Assembly: GCA_023436305.1 (NCBI GenBank)
Contig: JAEZJQ010000104.1
Location: forward strand, 1-56,475
DNA length: 56,475 nucleotides
Reading direction: 5' to 3'
Source of the DNA: Bacillota bacterium
GTDB taxonomy: Bacteria > Bacillota > UBA4882 > UBA8346
In this document: one piece after another, positions 8,436 to 16,427 of the stretch
How positions within the stretch are numbered: the first letter of the stretch is position 1
Layout of the letters: each line of letters starts with the position of its first letter
Translations under genes and position numbers: made by a program
Notes under the pieces: generated by a model
Seen by the model: the letters and a program-made list of their open reading frames with translations, nothing else
Databases searched by the model: none
What the model was told of the DNA's origin: nothing

Positions 8436-9920
8436 TTACTCCGACTGGTTTTTTATCAAAGGCGCTTCGGTGTTCGGGATCATCCGGCGTTCCAGTATCA
8501 GCTTCCCGTTTAAACTGTCAATTCGAATCAGGTCCGCCGCTTCTAATACTAATTTCGATTCACCTTCCCGGATCTCCCGTTTGAAATGTAGTAGTACCAA
8601 GCTATATTGGAGAGATGGGTTCTCCAAACCGCGTAATCCGGCTGCTCCGGTGGTTCCGGCGTTGACACAAACCGTACCCTGTTCTATCGTAATCGACGGC
8701 CGGTGAGTGTGGCCGGAAAGGATTAACGGTACATGGCCGATTAAAGTTTTGGCCATTTCCCGATTATGAACTGCCAGGATATCCGGTACTTCCTTCAATT
8801 GATGGAAATAATCCGAAAATTTATCCGTTCCGGCTTGAAAAATTTGCTCTTCCACCGTAATCATATTGCCGGAAGCCGCCGGGTCCTGCCACCCCAAAAT
8901 TTTTAAATCACGAAAATCCACCATCTTTTGGCGTAATACATTAACATTGGCAAATCGCCGCAGTGTTTTGACAACCTCCGGTGAATCATGATTTCCCGGA
9001 ATAAAGAGATATTTGACTCCCAGCGTTTTTATCCCGGAACTGATTCCGGTCTCCAGTTCAGTTCCGTAATCAGTGAGATCACCCGTATCAATTACCAAGT
9101 CCACCTTAAATCCCCCGATTACCCGTTGGATGAAATTCAGCGCCGCCGGATGATTATGAATATCCGATACATGGAGCACCTTAATTCCGCCTTCCGCCGT
9201 TCCCAGTGGTTCCAGGGAATCCACCCCGGCCGCTAGACGGTTCAGATTCTCCCCCATATGAACTAACTTTGCGCGTAACTCCGGCAAATAGACTAATCCT
9301 CGCTCGATTAGATTCAAAGCCCAAGGCGCGGCCTCCAGCGCTCCCTCATACCGTGGATTCTGGAATGCATTCCGATTATAATCAAGGAAAATTCCTCCAA
9401 TTATCATAGACATCGCCAAAATGCCCACCCCGGCCGCGAGAAATATCCGTTTGATATTTTTCCAACCCCACAGCCAGGCCGCAACTCCGCCGGCAATTCC
9501 CGCAAGTAAAAGCAATTTGCCCATAAAGAGGTAAAGGAGTAACTGGAGTTTGGGTAAGAACGCCTTCAAGTATGCATCCGCATTTTTTATTCCGGCAAGT
9601 TCTCCCTGAAGCACCGGCAGATTGATCTGGTCAAGCGAAACCGTAAGCACTACCGGTAAATGATGTGTAAATGCCTTAATCTCACCCAATGGCGGAATTT
9701 TTAACCGGGTAACGCCCGGTGAACCCCAACCGAAATGTATGCTTAAATTGAAGGGACCGGAACGGACCGGCATTTCACTAAATTTGTCGATGAGAAATAA
9801 AAAAACAATCAACACAGTTAAGGCAATCAATATCTTTCGGCAATTGTTGAACAGTTTACCAAAGTTCAAACTTCTGCCAAAAACTTTTATTTTCGCAATC
9901 TGTTCGGTGGTTTTTATCAT
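8436..9920 (-). CDS. Membrane-anchored calcineurin-like metallophosphoesterase
   Basis: The 494-residue product has a helix at about 30-44, an outside region, a helix pair at about 127-150 and 158-178, and a C-terminal metallophosphoesterase domain. Its metal motifs are visible: D253-x-H255 (VSDIHNHP), GD at 280-281 (DTGDLTD), GNHD at 309-312, and later LSGHTHRP. Such enzymes hydrolyse phosphomonoesters or diesters with a two-metal centre; the substrate is unknown. The gene is monocistronic, with its own terminator downstream. The ATG at 9920 has only a weak ribosome site (TTAGG two bases away), so the exact start is uncertain. Confidence 0.85.
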   Translation of the reverse strand: MIKTTEQIAKIKVFGRSLNFGKLFNNCRKILIALTVLIVFLFLIDKFSEMPVRSGPFNLSIHFGWGSPGVTRLKIPPLGEIKAFTHHLPVVLTVSLDQINLPVLQGELAGIKNADAYLKAFLPKLQLLLYLFMGKLLLLAGIAGGVAAWLWGWKNIKRIFLAAGVGILAMSMIIGGIFLDYNRNAFQNPRYEGALEAAPWALNLIERGLVYLPELRAKLVHMGENLNRLAAGVDSLEPLGTAEGGIKVLHVSDIHNHPAALNFIQRVIGGFKVDLVIDTGDLTDYGTELETGISSGIKTLGVKYLFIPGNHDSPEVVKTLRRFANVNVLRQKMVDFRDLKILGWQDPAASGNMITVEEQIFQAGTDKFSDYFHQLKEVPDILAVHNREMAKTLIGHVPLILSGHTHRPSITIEQGTVCVNAGTTGAAGLRGLENPSLQYSLVLLHFKREIREGESKLVLEAADLIRIDSLNGKLILERRMIPNTEAPLIKNQSE

Positions 9921-9957
9921 AACCTAAGAATTCGCGTTTATTTGGCGACTCCTTCTG

Positions 9958-9975
9958 AAAAATGACGTCATTTTT
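9958..9975. promoter_or_regulatory. Perfect 18-bp palindrome upstream of the phosphoesterase gene
   Basis: Five A, then TGACGTCA, then five T form a perfect 18-bp palindrome 38 bases before the phosphoesterase start. Its symmetry and place suit a dimeric repressor operator. It has too little loop to act as a terminator. No regulator is identified. Confidence 0.4.
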
Positions 9976-10117
9976 AGCAGGGAAAACCAGCATTGGTTAT
10001 CTCAGCTACCGGATTCAAACTTTCCGCTTCAACCGAAAACTTTAGCGGAATCGTCACCTCGGGTTTCTCCCGGTTCCAGCCGGTTATAATTGAGTAATAG
10101 GGTGAGGGAAACCATAT

Positions 10118-10157
10118 AAACATACGGCGGCAGTTAGTAAACTGCCGCCGTATGTTT
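10118..10157 (-). terminator. Long hairpin terminator behind bacterioferritin
   Basis: Two perfect 18-base arms (10118-10135 and 10140-10157, ACATACGGCGGCAGTT and its complement) enclose a 4-base loop. It begins 19 bases after the bacterioferritin stop. The T tract on the reverse strand is short (TTTATATGG), so this may instead act mainly as an mRNA-stabilising hairpin. Confidence 0.65.
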
Positions 10158-10175
10158 GTTAACGTTGTTTTAATA

Positions 10176-10655
10176 TTATTGAACCTGAGTGGTGAGGAAG
10201 ATGGGCAGGGTCATGTGGGAGATTTGATCCATAAGTTCTTCAATACCGTCAATATGACGGTCTTCATCATTTAGAATGTCTTCAAGCACTTCACGGGTGG
10301 CGAAATCATTGACCTCGCCCGCCAGTTTAATAGCTGCATTGTAAGCTTGAATGGCGCCTTCCTCGGCGGAATGATCCGATTCCAATTGCTTTGGTACCTC
10401 GTTGCCGATATTGATGGATTTAAGTTCACTAACCGTAGGTGTTCCTTCCAGAAAGAGTATCCTGCCGATGAGCTTTTCAGCATGTTTCATTTCGTCAATG
10501 GCCCGTTTTTCAAAGTGCTTATGTAGCTTTTCGTAACCCCAATTGGCGCACATCTCGGAATGGACCATGTACTGGTTGATCGCGCTCAATTCATCGGCCA
10601 GCAATGAGTTTAGCGTTTTAATCAGTTCCTGATTTCCTTTCATTGAAAACGACAA
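10176..10655 (-). CDS. bfr: Bacterioferritin
   Basis: This cytosolic iron-storage protein of 159 residues forms 24-mer shells that oxidise Fe2+ and store ferric mineral. Ferroxidase ligands are visible: E22 (LADELSAINQY), E55 and H58 (DEMKHAE), the glutamate of SAEEGAIQAY, and the C-terminal E-D-x-H of NDEDRHIDGIEEL. Met56 lies where the haem-binding Met52 of E. coli Bfr is. The start ATG has AAAGGAG upstream at about 9 bases. Its closeness to the feo genes fits coordinated iron handling, but it is a separate transcription unit. Confidence 0.95.
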   Translation of the reverse strand: MSFSMKGNQELIKTLNSLLADELSAINQYMVHSEMCANWGYEKLHKHFEKRAIDEMKHAEKLIGRILFLEGTPTVSELKSINIGNEVPKQLESDHSAEEGAIQAYNAAIKLAGEVNDFATREVLEDILNDEDRHIDGIEELMDQISHMTLPIFLTTQVQ

Positions 10656-10795
10656 CTCCTTTCACAGATACATATTGGATAATATATAAATATAGAATAA
10701 CTTTTTTTGTTTTCAAGATCAATATAAAATTTGGTTATTCGTTCCGGTAAAATACAAGGTGTGTTTAGTGATGTCCAAAATGGTTTTGATTTGCT

Positions 10796-11077
10796 TTATT
10801 CCAATCCATAGGTCTTTAAAAAGATTAAAAAATTAGTGTTTGTAAGCTTTCTAGCCATTAATTCTTTGAATTTTACGGAATGTGTTTTGTCTTCATTACG
10901 AAGCTTTTCTAATTCTTTTGATATTTCACTTTGGCTTGCTATTAAATCATCGTACATATTTTCAAACAGTGCAAGCTTATTGACAGCATCTCCGGAATAT
11001 CCGTTTAAATTATGAGATACTTTATCATCGTCTACAATATAAATTTTTTTATCGAACGCTCTCGTTAATCTTGTCAT
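10796..11077 (-). CDS. Small phage-like hypothetical protein (MTRLT family)
   Basis: I place the start at ATG 11077, with AGGAG at 7 bases, giving 93 residues; the longer frame to 11119 lacks support. The product begins MTRLTRAFDKKIY and has GYSGDAVNKLALFENMYDDL, then a helical, probably coiled-coil stretch (about residues 45-72) and a basic C-terminus. The N-terminal pattern (M-T/K-R-L-T ... A-x-x-K-L-A-x-x-E) is familiar from small proteins of unknown function in Bacillota prophages. No other phage genes are nearby, so this may be a stray remnant. I know no function. Confidence 0.6.
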   Translation of the reverse strand: MTRLTRAFDKKIYIVDDDKVSHNLNGYSGDAVNKLALFENMYDDLIASQSEISKELEKLRNEDKTHSVKFKELMARKLTNTNFLIFLKTYGLE

Positions 11078-11253
11078 GTAATTACTCCTTTTTTGTATTC
11101 CCAAAGGATTATCGGTCAATCTGTTCGAAAAATTGAATTCAACTTATATCGATAATGCATAATTTGTAATATAGATATTTTCTAAGTTCGGTCTATGTTG
11201 TATTGACTTTATCTCCAGAATGTGATATTCTAATTCAAAAATTAAAATGTTTT

Positions 11254-11332
11254 TTACCCGGTTGGGCAGGAAACTGCTTCAAGACTTTAAGCTTATTGGG
11301 TGGGGAGCTTCGTAAGAAGTTTCCCGCCTTTT
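11254..11332 (+). ncRNA. Candidate riboswitch leader RNA, copy 1 (with terminator)
   Basis: This element lies 97 bases before the exchanger gene. In order it shows ACCCGGTTGG (11256-11265), a hairpin GCAG-GAAA-CTGC with a GNRA loop (11266-11277), TTCAAG (11278-11283), then GGGT (11298-11301), which can pair with the first ACCC. GGGT is also the foot of a terminator with arms 11299-11310 and 11317-11328 followed by four T. The two pairings exclude each other, as in an ON switch. The same order of elements is found again at 12502-12589. The Na+ ligand idea rests on the downstream genes and is inference. Confidence 0.7.
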
Positions 11333-11428
11333 AATTTTGTGAGAGTAATTTTGTAATCGGCAAATATCCTTGCCCGGTTTAGGGAATTCTATTAGCGCAT
11401 TGTTAAAAAAATAGAACAGGGGGATTTC

Positions 11429-12418
11429 ATGCAATTTTTCCTTTTGATCTTGGGTTTGGTCATAATTATAAAAAGCGCAGATGTTTTAATTGATTCTGCT
11501 TCAAAAATAGCACGTGGGTATGGTATTTCTTCTTTTATTATCGCCATTACTGTTGTAGCTTTTGGGACTAGCGCCCCGAACTGGCAGTCGGGATTGTATC
11601 AGGCCTAAGCCATACGAATCAGTTGACACTCGGAAATATAATTGGCAGTTCCTTGTCAAACATAGCACTAATTGTTGGGTTGTCAGCAATCATTTACCCT
11701 TTACAAGTAAAAGACACAGTTGTAAAACGGGAGCTTCCTATACTGATTGTTATTCAAACCACTCTTGGAGCAATGCTGTTTTGGGATGGACTGTTATCAA
11801 GAATCGAGGGGTTCATCCTGTTATGCGTATTTATATTATTTATGGTTTATATCTGTCGAGATGCGAGAAATTCAATGAAATTCAGATTGATGCTGAAGGA
11901 CACATTCATACCGATGGCAATGGCGATGGATTGCTTCCGGAATCAAATCGTGAACAGAAAAATTCTAATCTTATTCGATTATGGTGCTGCTCATTACTGT
12001 CCCTGTTAGGTCTTTTCATTGGTGGAAAAATGACAGTAAACTGCAGCATACAGATTGCACAAAGCTTTGGATTAAGCGAGACACTGATTGGTTTGACTGT
12101 AGTGGCGCTCGCTACAACTATGCCTGAACTTATTACAAGTATAATGGCCGTATTAAAAAAGAACCGGATATTGTGGTGGGAAATTGTATCGGTAGCAATA
12201 TTTTCAATATTCTTCTCGTATTGGGTTTGTCTTCGGTTATCTCTCCGATTCCCACTGATAGCGGCCTTTGGATTGATGTTATCACAATGCTGTCACTTAC
12301 CTTCTTTGTATTTATCATGTCGTTGTTTACGAAAAAAATACAACGACTTACAGGAATTTTCCTGCTAACTGGGTATATCGCTTACCTTTCCGTTAAAATC
12401 ATATCTGCTTTAGCGTAA
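11429..12418 (+). pseudogene. CaCA-type Na+/Ca2+ exchanger gene with three frameshifts
   Basis: Read across three frames this is a full-length inner-membrane exchanger of the Ca2+:cation antiporter family (YrbG-like, about 330 residues). ATG 11429, behind AACAGGGGG, gives a first helix, then IAITVVAFGTSAP; the partner segment ELAVGIVSGLS lies in another frame because one base is missing in the CCCC run near 11577. LTLGNIIGSSLSNIALIVG follows. A second shift lies between about 11860 and 11960. TVVALATTMPELITSI then leads to a third shift in an A run near 12156, after which VVGNCIGSNIFNILLVLGLS and the last helices are in frame. Both alpha repeats (GTSAPE, TTMPE, GN.IGSN) are kept. Either a recent pseudogene or homopolymer sequencing errors would give this picture. 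Confidence 0.85.
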
Positions 12419-12501
12419 TCAATATTTTCGAGCGTGGTTTATGTAATTTGGACAGAAAGGCCAGAAAGAGGATTATAAATTGTAAAAAATTGAATATGCT
12501 A

Positions 12502-12589
12502 AAATCCGGTTGGACAGATACTTGATTATCTGTTTTCAAGTTTATGGCTTTAGGGTGGAGAGCTTTGAAAAAGTTCTCCACCCTTTTTT
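12502..12589 (+). ncRNA. Candidate riboswitch leader RNA, copy 2 (with terminator)
   Basis: This copy precedes the decarboxylase operon. It has ATCCGGTTGG (12504-12513), a hairpin ACAGATA-N6-TATCTGT (12514-12533), TTCAAG (12535-12540), a GGCTTTA stretch, and GGGT (12553-12556). The foot pairing survives as ATCC/GGGT, a C-to-T change relative to copy 1 that still pairs with G. GGGT is also the base of a strong terminator (arms 12553-12566 and 12570-12583, then TTTTTT). The hairpin stems differ in sequence between copies yet keep pairing, which argues for a selected RNA structure. Confidence 0.72.
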
Positions 12590-12636
12590 CATATAGCCCC
12601 GATGAAAGACCATCAAACAGGCTTTTAGAGGCATCA

Positions 12637-12712
12637 ATGAAAATATCATAAGCCTTTGCGCACTTTGGGTGCGCGCAGTATCCACCCAAAATGGGCGCAA
12701 TGATATTTTCAT
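12637..12712. repeat. Nested inverted repeat between leader RNA and oadA
   Basis: The arms ATGAAAATATCAT (12637-12649) and ATGATATTTTCAT (12700-12712) are perfect complements. Inside, TTTGGGTG (12664-12671) and CACCCAAA (12683-12690) also pair, and GCGCAC/GTGCGC forms a smaller alternative hairpin. The unit could be a MITE-like insertion or a second RNA switch that ends 30 bases before the oadA start. It has no T tract, so it is not a simple terminator. Confidence 0.6.
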
Positions 12713-12742
12713 AATTATACTTTAAAAGGAGTTGTTTTATTT

Positions 12743-14134
12743 ATGAAAGTCAATTTTACCGAAACTGTCCTGCGGGACGCAAATCAATCTCTCATTGCCA
12801 CGCGGATGCCTTTTGCTGATTTTGAGGGCATTCTCGAAACGCTGGATCGGGCAGGATATTATTCATTGGAGTGTTGGGGAGGGGCGACATTTGACTCCTG
12901 TCTGCGGTATTTGGATGAAGATCCATGGGAACGACTTAGAAAAATTAAGGCAAAAGTAAAAAACACCATGCTGCAAATGTTATTACGAGGCCAAAATATC
13001 CTTGGATACAAACATTATCCTGATGATGTTGTCCGTAAGTTTGTTGCGCAGGCCGCCCAAAATGGCATGGATATTTTTCGTATTTTTGATGCACTCAATG
13101 ATTTCCGTAATATTGAAGTGGCCGTTGATGAAACACTAAAGCAAGGCGCACATGCGCAGGGCTGCATTTGCTATACTACAAGTCCGATTCATAATTTGGA
13201 AAAATACGTGGCGATGGGCAGTCAACTTGAAAGCCTTGGGGTTCATTCTATCTGCATCAAAGATATGGCTGGAATTATGGGGCCTCAAGAAGCCTTTGAT
13301 TTGATTAAGGCTTTAAAATTCATTGTAAAGATTCCGGTATTTCTCCATACCCATTCCACCACGGGTCTTGGGCCGATCACATATGCAAAAGCAGCAGAAG
13401 CGGGCTGTGACGGTATTGATACGGCAATATCATCTTTTTCCGGGGGAACTTCTCAACCGGCGACGGAATCGCTTCATTATGCCTTGCAGCAAATGGGCTA
13501 TCAATCCGGTCTAAACGAAAAAACGCTTAAAGAAATTAACGATTTCTTTAAGCCGCTAAAAACAAAATATATTTCAAATGGATTAATGGATCCCTTTGTT
13601 ATGGGAACAGAAACCGATGCTCTTGTTTATCAAGTGCCGGGAGGGATGCTTTCCAATCTAATCGCACAACTTAAAGCGCAAGAGGCAATTGACAAACTGG
13701 ACGACGTATTGGAGGAAACCCCAAAGGTTCGTAAAGATCTTGGATATCCTCCGCTTGTTACACCGATGAGCCAGATGGTTGGGGTTCAAGCCGCGTCCAA
13801 TGTGCTGGCTGGTGAGCGATACAAGAACGTGTCTAAGGAAGTTAAATCTTATTTGAAGGGAGAATACGGTCAAGCACCAGGTGAGGTTAATAAAGATCTG
13901 ATTGTAAAAGTTCTTGGGGCAGAACAACCGATTACCACAAGGTTTGCAGATACTCTGAGGCCAGCCTTGGAGGATGCGAAACGTGAAATCGGAAACCTTG
14001 CGCGAAATGATGAAGATGTCCTTTCTTATATTGCCTTTCCACAAATTGCTGAAAAGTTCTTTAAAAACAGAGAAGAAAAGGAAAGCAGGGTTGTTTCCTA
14101 TACCATTTTCAAAAAGCAGGAGGAAGTGTTATGA
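12743..14134 (+). CDS. oadA: Oxaloacetate decarboxylase alpha subunit (carboxyltransferase), OadA/PycB type
   Basis: This 463-residue cytosolic carboxyltransferase moves CO2 from oxaloacetate to the biotin of the carrier subunit. A TIM barrel (about residues 1-270) carries the metal and catalytic residues D12 (LRDANQS), K173 (CIKDMAG), H202 and H204 (LHTHSTTG), matching D17, K178, H207 and H209 of Klebsiella OadA. The C-terminal PYC/OADA domain follows and the chain stops before any biotinyl domain, which is a separate gene here. The start ATG has AAAAGGAG about 11 bases upstream. It leads the operon oadA-oadG-bccP-oadB. A pyruvate carboxylase B role is unlikely because the membrane beta subunit is present. 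Confidence 0.93.
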   Translation: MKVNFTETVLRDANQSLIATRMPFADFEGILETLDRAGYYSLECWGGATFDSCLRYLDEDPWERLRKIKAKVKNTMLQMLLRGQNILGYKHYPDDVVRKFVAQAAQNGMDIFRIFDALNDFRNIEVAVDETLKQGAHAQGCICYTTSPIHNLEKYVAMGSQLESLGVHSICIKDMAGIMGPQEAFDLIKALKFIVKIPVFLHTHSTTGLGPITYAKAAEAGCDGIDTAISSFSGGTSQPATESLHYALQQMGYQSGLNEKTLKEINDFFKPLKTKYISNGLMDPFVMGTETDALVYQVPGGMLSNLIAQLKAQEAIDKLDDVLEETPKVRKDLGYPPLVTPMSQMVGVQAASNVLAGERYKNVSKEVKSYLKGEYGQAPGEVNKDLIVKVLGAEQPITTRFADTLRPALEDAKREIGNLARNDEDVLSYIAFPQIAEKFFKNREEKESRVVSYTIFKKQEEVL

Positions 14135-14478
14135 CGTTTTTAGAAAGTCTTGTTGTTGCTCTTTTTTGTATTTCAATGGTATTCATTTTATTGGCCTGTG
14201 TTTTCGCTTTGATAAAGCTATCCTCATTTATCATACGGCTGTTTGCAGACCGAAAAAACTCCAACGCTGCCCGGTCATCCGATGAACCCGGTAAGAGAGA
14301 TACATCACCGGAATACGAAGAGGTATTTTCATCTGGCACATTAAAGCTTCAGAATGTGGATGAAGCAACAGCGGCCATGATTATAGCAATTGTTAGCGAT
14401 GAATCAGGTATTCCGCTAACTGAACTGTGTTTTAAATCCATACGACTCATTGAGCCGGGCAAAAACAAAACCATTTAA
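14131..14478 (+). CDS. oadG: Small membrane subunit of Na+-pumping decarboxylase (OadG family)
   Basis: This 115-residue protein has one N-terminal membrane helix (about residues 5-35), a charged linker, and a C-terminal segment with KLQNVDEATAAMIIAIVSDE, as in the delta/gamma subunits that hold the complex together. It overlaps the oadA stop by four bases (ATGA), so translation is coupled. The family is highly variable; assignment rests on size, topology and position between the carboxyltransferase and the biotin carrier. Confidence 0.82.
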   Translation: MTFLESLVVALFCISMVFILLACVFALIKLSSFIIRLFADRKNSNAARSSDEPGKRDTSPEYEEVFSSGTLKLQNVDEATAAMIIAIVSDESGIPLTELCFKSIRLIEPGKNKTI

Positions 14479-14493
14479 ACAGGGGGTTATGTA

Positions 14494-14886
14494 ATGATAT
14501 ATGTTGTTAGAATTAATAACAAAGAGTACGAAGTTGAGGTTGAAAAAGGAAAGGCTAATATCATCAAGACTGTGGAGGTTTCATCCGCACAAAAGAATAA
14601 TGCGTTTCCTATAGCGGCCGCTCATAATGTTCCGTCTACGCCGGTTGTACCAGCGCCTGATACCTCTTCCGAAGGCACCGTTGTTCGCGCGCCTATGCCC
14701 GGAACTGTTCTTGAAGTCAAGGTAACAGTTGGGAAAAGAGTACAGCAGGGTGATGTGCTTTTAGTATTCGAAGCGATGAAGATGGAGAATGAAGTTTTGG
14801 CTTCCAGCGGTGGCATTATAAAGCAAGTGTTTTTCACTAAAGGCGCTTCTGTGGCGACAAATGACGTAATGATCATTATTGAGTAA
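14494..14886 (+). CDS. Biotin carboxyl carrier subunit of the decarboxylase
   Basis: This 130-residue protein shuttles carboxybiotin between the alpha and beta subunits. It has an N-terminal OadA/MmdC-like segment (IYVVRINNKEYEVEVEKG), a Pro/Ala linker (about residues 38-60), and a biotinyl domain (about residues 61-130) with the biotinylation motif EAMKMEN; the acceptor is K96. The PMPG turn is also present. An AGGGGG ribosome site precedes the ATG. It sits between the small membrane subunit and OadB. The same layout occurs in methylmalonyl-CoA and glutaconyl-CoA decarboxylases; the alpha subunit here points to oxaloacetate. Confidence 0.93.
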   Translation: MIYVVRINNKEYEVEVEKGKANIIKTVEVSSAQKNNAFPIAAAHNVPSTPVVPAPDTSSEGTVVRAPMPGTVLEVKVTVGKRVQQGDVLLVFEAMKMENEVLASSGGIIKQVFFTKGASVATNDVMIIIE

Positions 14887-14899
14887 GGAGGAGAACATC

Positions 14900-16036
14900 A
14901 TGTTTGTAGACGCATTAATCACTATATTGGAAAGCTCCGGTTTTGCCTCGTTGACTTGGCAGCACTTAGTAATGATTTCAGTTGCTTGTGTGCTCATTTA
15001 CCTTGCCATTGCCAAAAAATTTGAACCGATGCTTTTATTGCCAATTGCTTTTGGCGTATTACTGGTAAACCTGCCCTTAACAGGGATTATGAGTGAACCA
15101 ATCATGTCGGGTGATTCGGGCGGGTTTCTTCATTACCTATATTTAGGTGTAAAGAAAGGCATTTATCCCTCGCTTATCTTCCTTGGTATTGGAGCAATGA
15201 CGGATTTCGGCCCTCTCATTGCACGTCCGTCCAGCTTATTTTTAGGAGCAGGGGCTCAATTTGGTATATGCATTGCATTTCTAGTCGCTATAGCATTAGG
15301 CTTTTCTCCGGAGGCGGCTGCATCCATTGGAATTATTGGCGGCGCCGACGGCCCTACAGCCATCTTTCTTACATCAAAACTTGCACCCGAATTGCTTCCG
15401 GCTATCGTTATAGCTGCCTACTCGTATATGGCGTTGATTCCTATGATACAGCCCCCTATCATGAGAGCGCTCACGACGAAAAAAGAACGGGAAATTAAAA
15501 TGGAGCAGCTTCGTGAAGTTTCTAAATTGGAAAAAATATGCTTTCCAATCATCGTTACTGTTTTCTGCGTGCTTCTTCTGCCGTCGGTTGCGCCGCTCAT
15601 TGGTATGCTCATGTTGGGCAACCTATTTAAGGAGTCGGGCGTTGTCGAACGGTTATCCAGCACAGTTCAAAACGCTCTGATTAACATTGTAACGATATTT
15701 TTGGGTGTTACAGTTGGGGCTACTGCGGTAGCCGAGAATTTTTTACGTCCCGAAACCCTTAAAATCATTGCTTTAGGACTTATGGCATTTGTTTTCAGCA
15801 CCATTGGCGGTCTGCTTTTGGGGAAATTGATGTGTTTGATCACGAAAGGAAAGGTAAATCCTTTGATTGGCTCAGCTGGCGTATCGGCTGTTCCTATGGC
15901 AGCTAGAGTTGCTCAGGTTGAAGGGATGAAGGCTAATCCATCCAACTTCCTCCTGATGCATGCCATGGGGCCCAATGTTGCGGGTGTTATTGGCTCAGCG
16001 ATTGCAGCAGGCATATTATTATCGCTCTTTGGATAA
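14900..16036 (+). CDS. oadB: Na+-pumping decarboxylase beta subunit (OadB)
   Basis: This 378-residue inner-membrane subunit decarboxylates carboxybiotin and exports Na+. I place the start at ATG 14900, which follows AAGGAGG by 9 bases; the longer frame begins inside the carrier gene. Hydrophobic helices fill the chain. The key loop GGADGPTAIF has the conserved aspartate at 150, matching Asp203 of Klebsiella OadB, and the later helix GSAGVSAVPMAARV carries the second Na+-site motif. It is the last gene of the operon. No clear terminator follows. Coupling to the leader RNA upstream suggests control by Na+ or by carbon source. Confidence 0.95.
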   Translation: MFVDALITILESSGFASLTWQHLVMISVACVLIYLAIAKKFEPMLLLPIAFGVLLVNLPLTGIMSEPIMSGDSGGFLHYLYLGVKKGIYPSLIFLGIGAMTDFGPLIARPSSLFLGAGAQFGICIAFLVAIALGFSPEAAASIGIIGGADGPTAIFLTSKLAPELLPAIVIAAYSYMALIPMIQPPIMRALTTKKEREIKMEQLREVSKLEKICFPIIVTVFCVLLLPSVAPLIGMLMLGNLFKESGVVERLSSTVQNALINIVTIFLGVTVGATAVAENFLRPETLKIIALGLMAFVFSTIGGLLLGKLMCLITKGKVNPLIGSAGVSAVPMAARVAQVEGMKANPSNFLLMHAMGPNVAGVIGSAIAAGILLSLFG

Positions 16037-16427
16037 GGATCTCCCCTTTTTTTCCCATTAGCCTTGTATCATAGTTTCTGTCATTGAAGCTTTCTTCACC
16101 TCGACTTCTGCTGTATGCGTAACTGGGATTGGTAACGCTAACGACTTGTGCTCAAATCGAGCGGATAATATGTAACGATAAGCGGTTTTCAGTGGATATT
16201 TTTTTGGCGGTGGCTGGACTTCACCAGCTTACCGCCGCGCATTTTCCATGTGAGCCAGTAAGTACTCATGGAGGAGTTTTTGAGATCTTGCGGATCGAGC
16301 CCGAATTTCTCCCCGGAAACTTAAAGGAAATTGTAAGCTCATGCGTGCCTTTCAAGCCAAAGCCCTCCAAAGGGTAAGTGCTCGCGCCCTATATTGCGGG
16401 TGTTGTAAGCACCGGTGATAAAATGAA
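16037..16427. other. Gene-free stretch with decayed, probably mobile-element sequence
   Basis: This is a 391-base stretch after oadB. An 82-codon open frame at 16129-16377 has no start signal and no recognisable domain. Base composition is richer in GC than the flanking membrane ORFs, and the reverse strand shows open segments broken by stops, as in decayed transposon DNA. It directly abuts the MITE-like element at 16428. I cannot name the parent element. Confidence 0.4.

Noticed and set aside
10022..10050. Inverted repeat TTCCGCT/AGCGGAA between the phosphoesterase and bacterioferritin genes
   Set aside because: Only 7-bp arms with a 15-base loop, no T tract and no clear relation to either gene.
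12399..12689. A 96-codon reverse frame across leader RNA copy 2
   Set aside because: No ribosome site or domain; it runs through the terminator hairpin and the inverted repeat.
16129..16377. An 82-codon forward frame after oadB
   Set aside because: No ribosome site, no recognised domain, in a stretch that looks like decayed mobile DNA.
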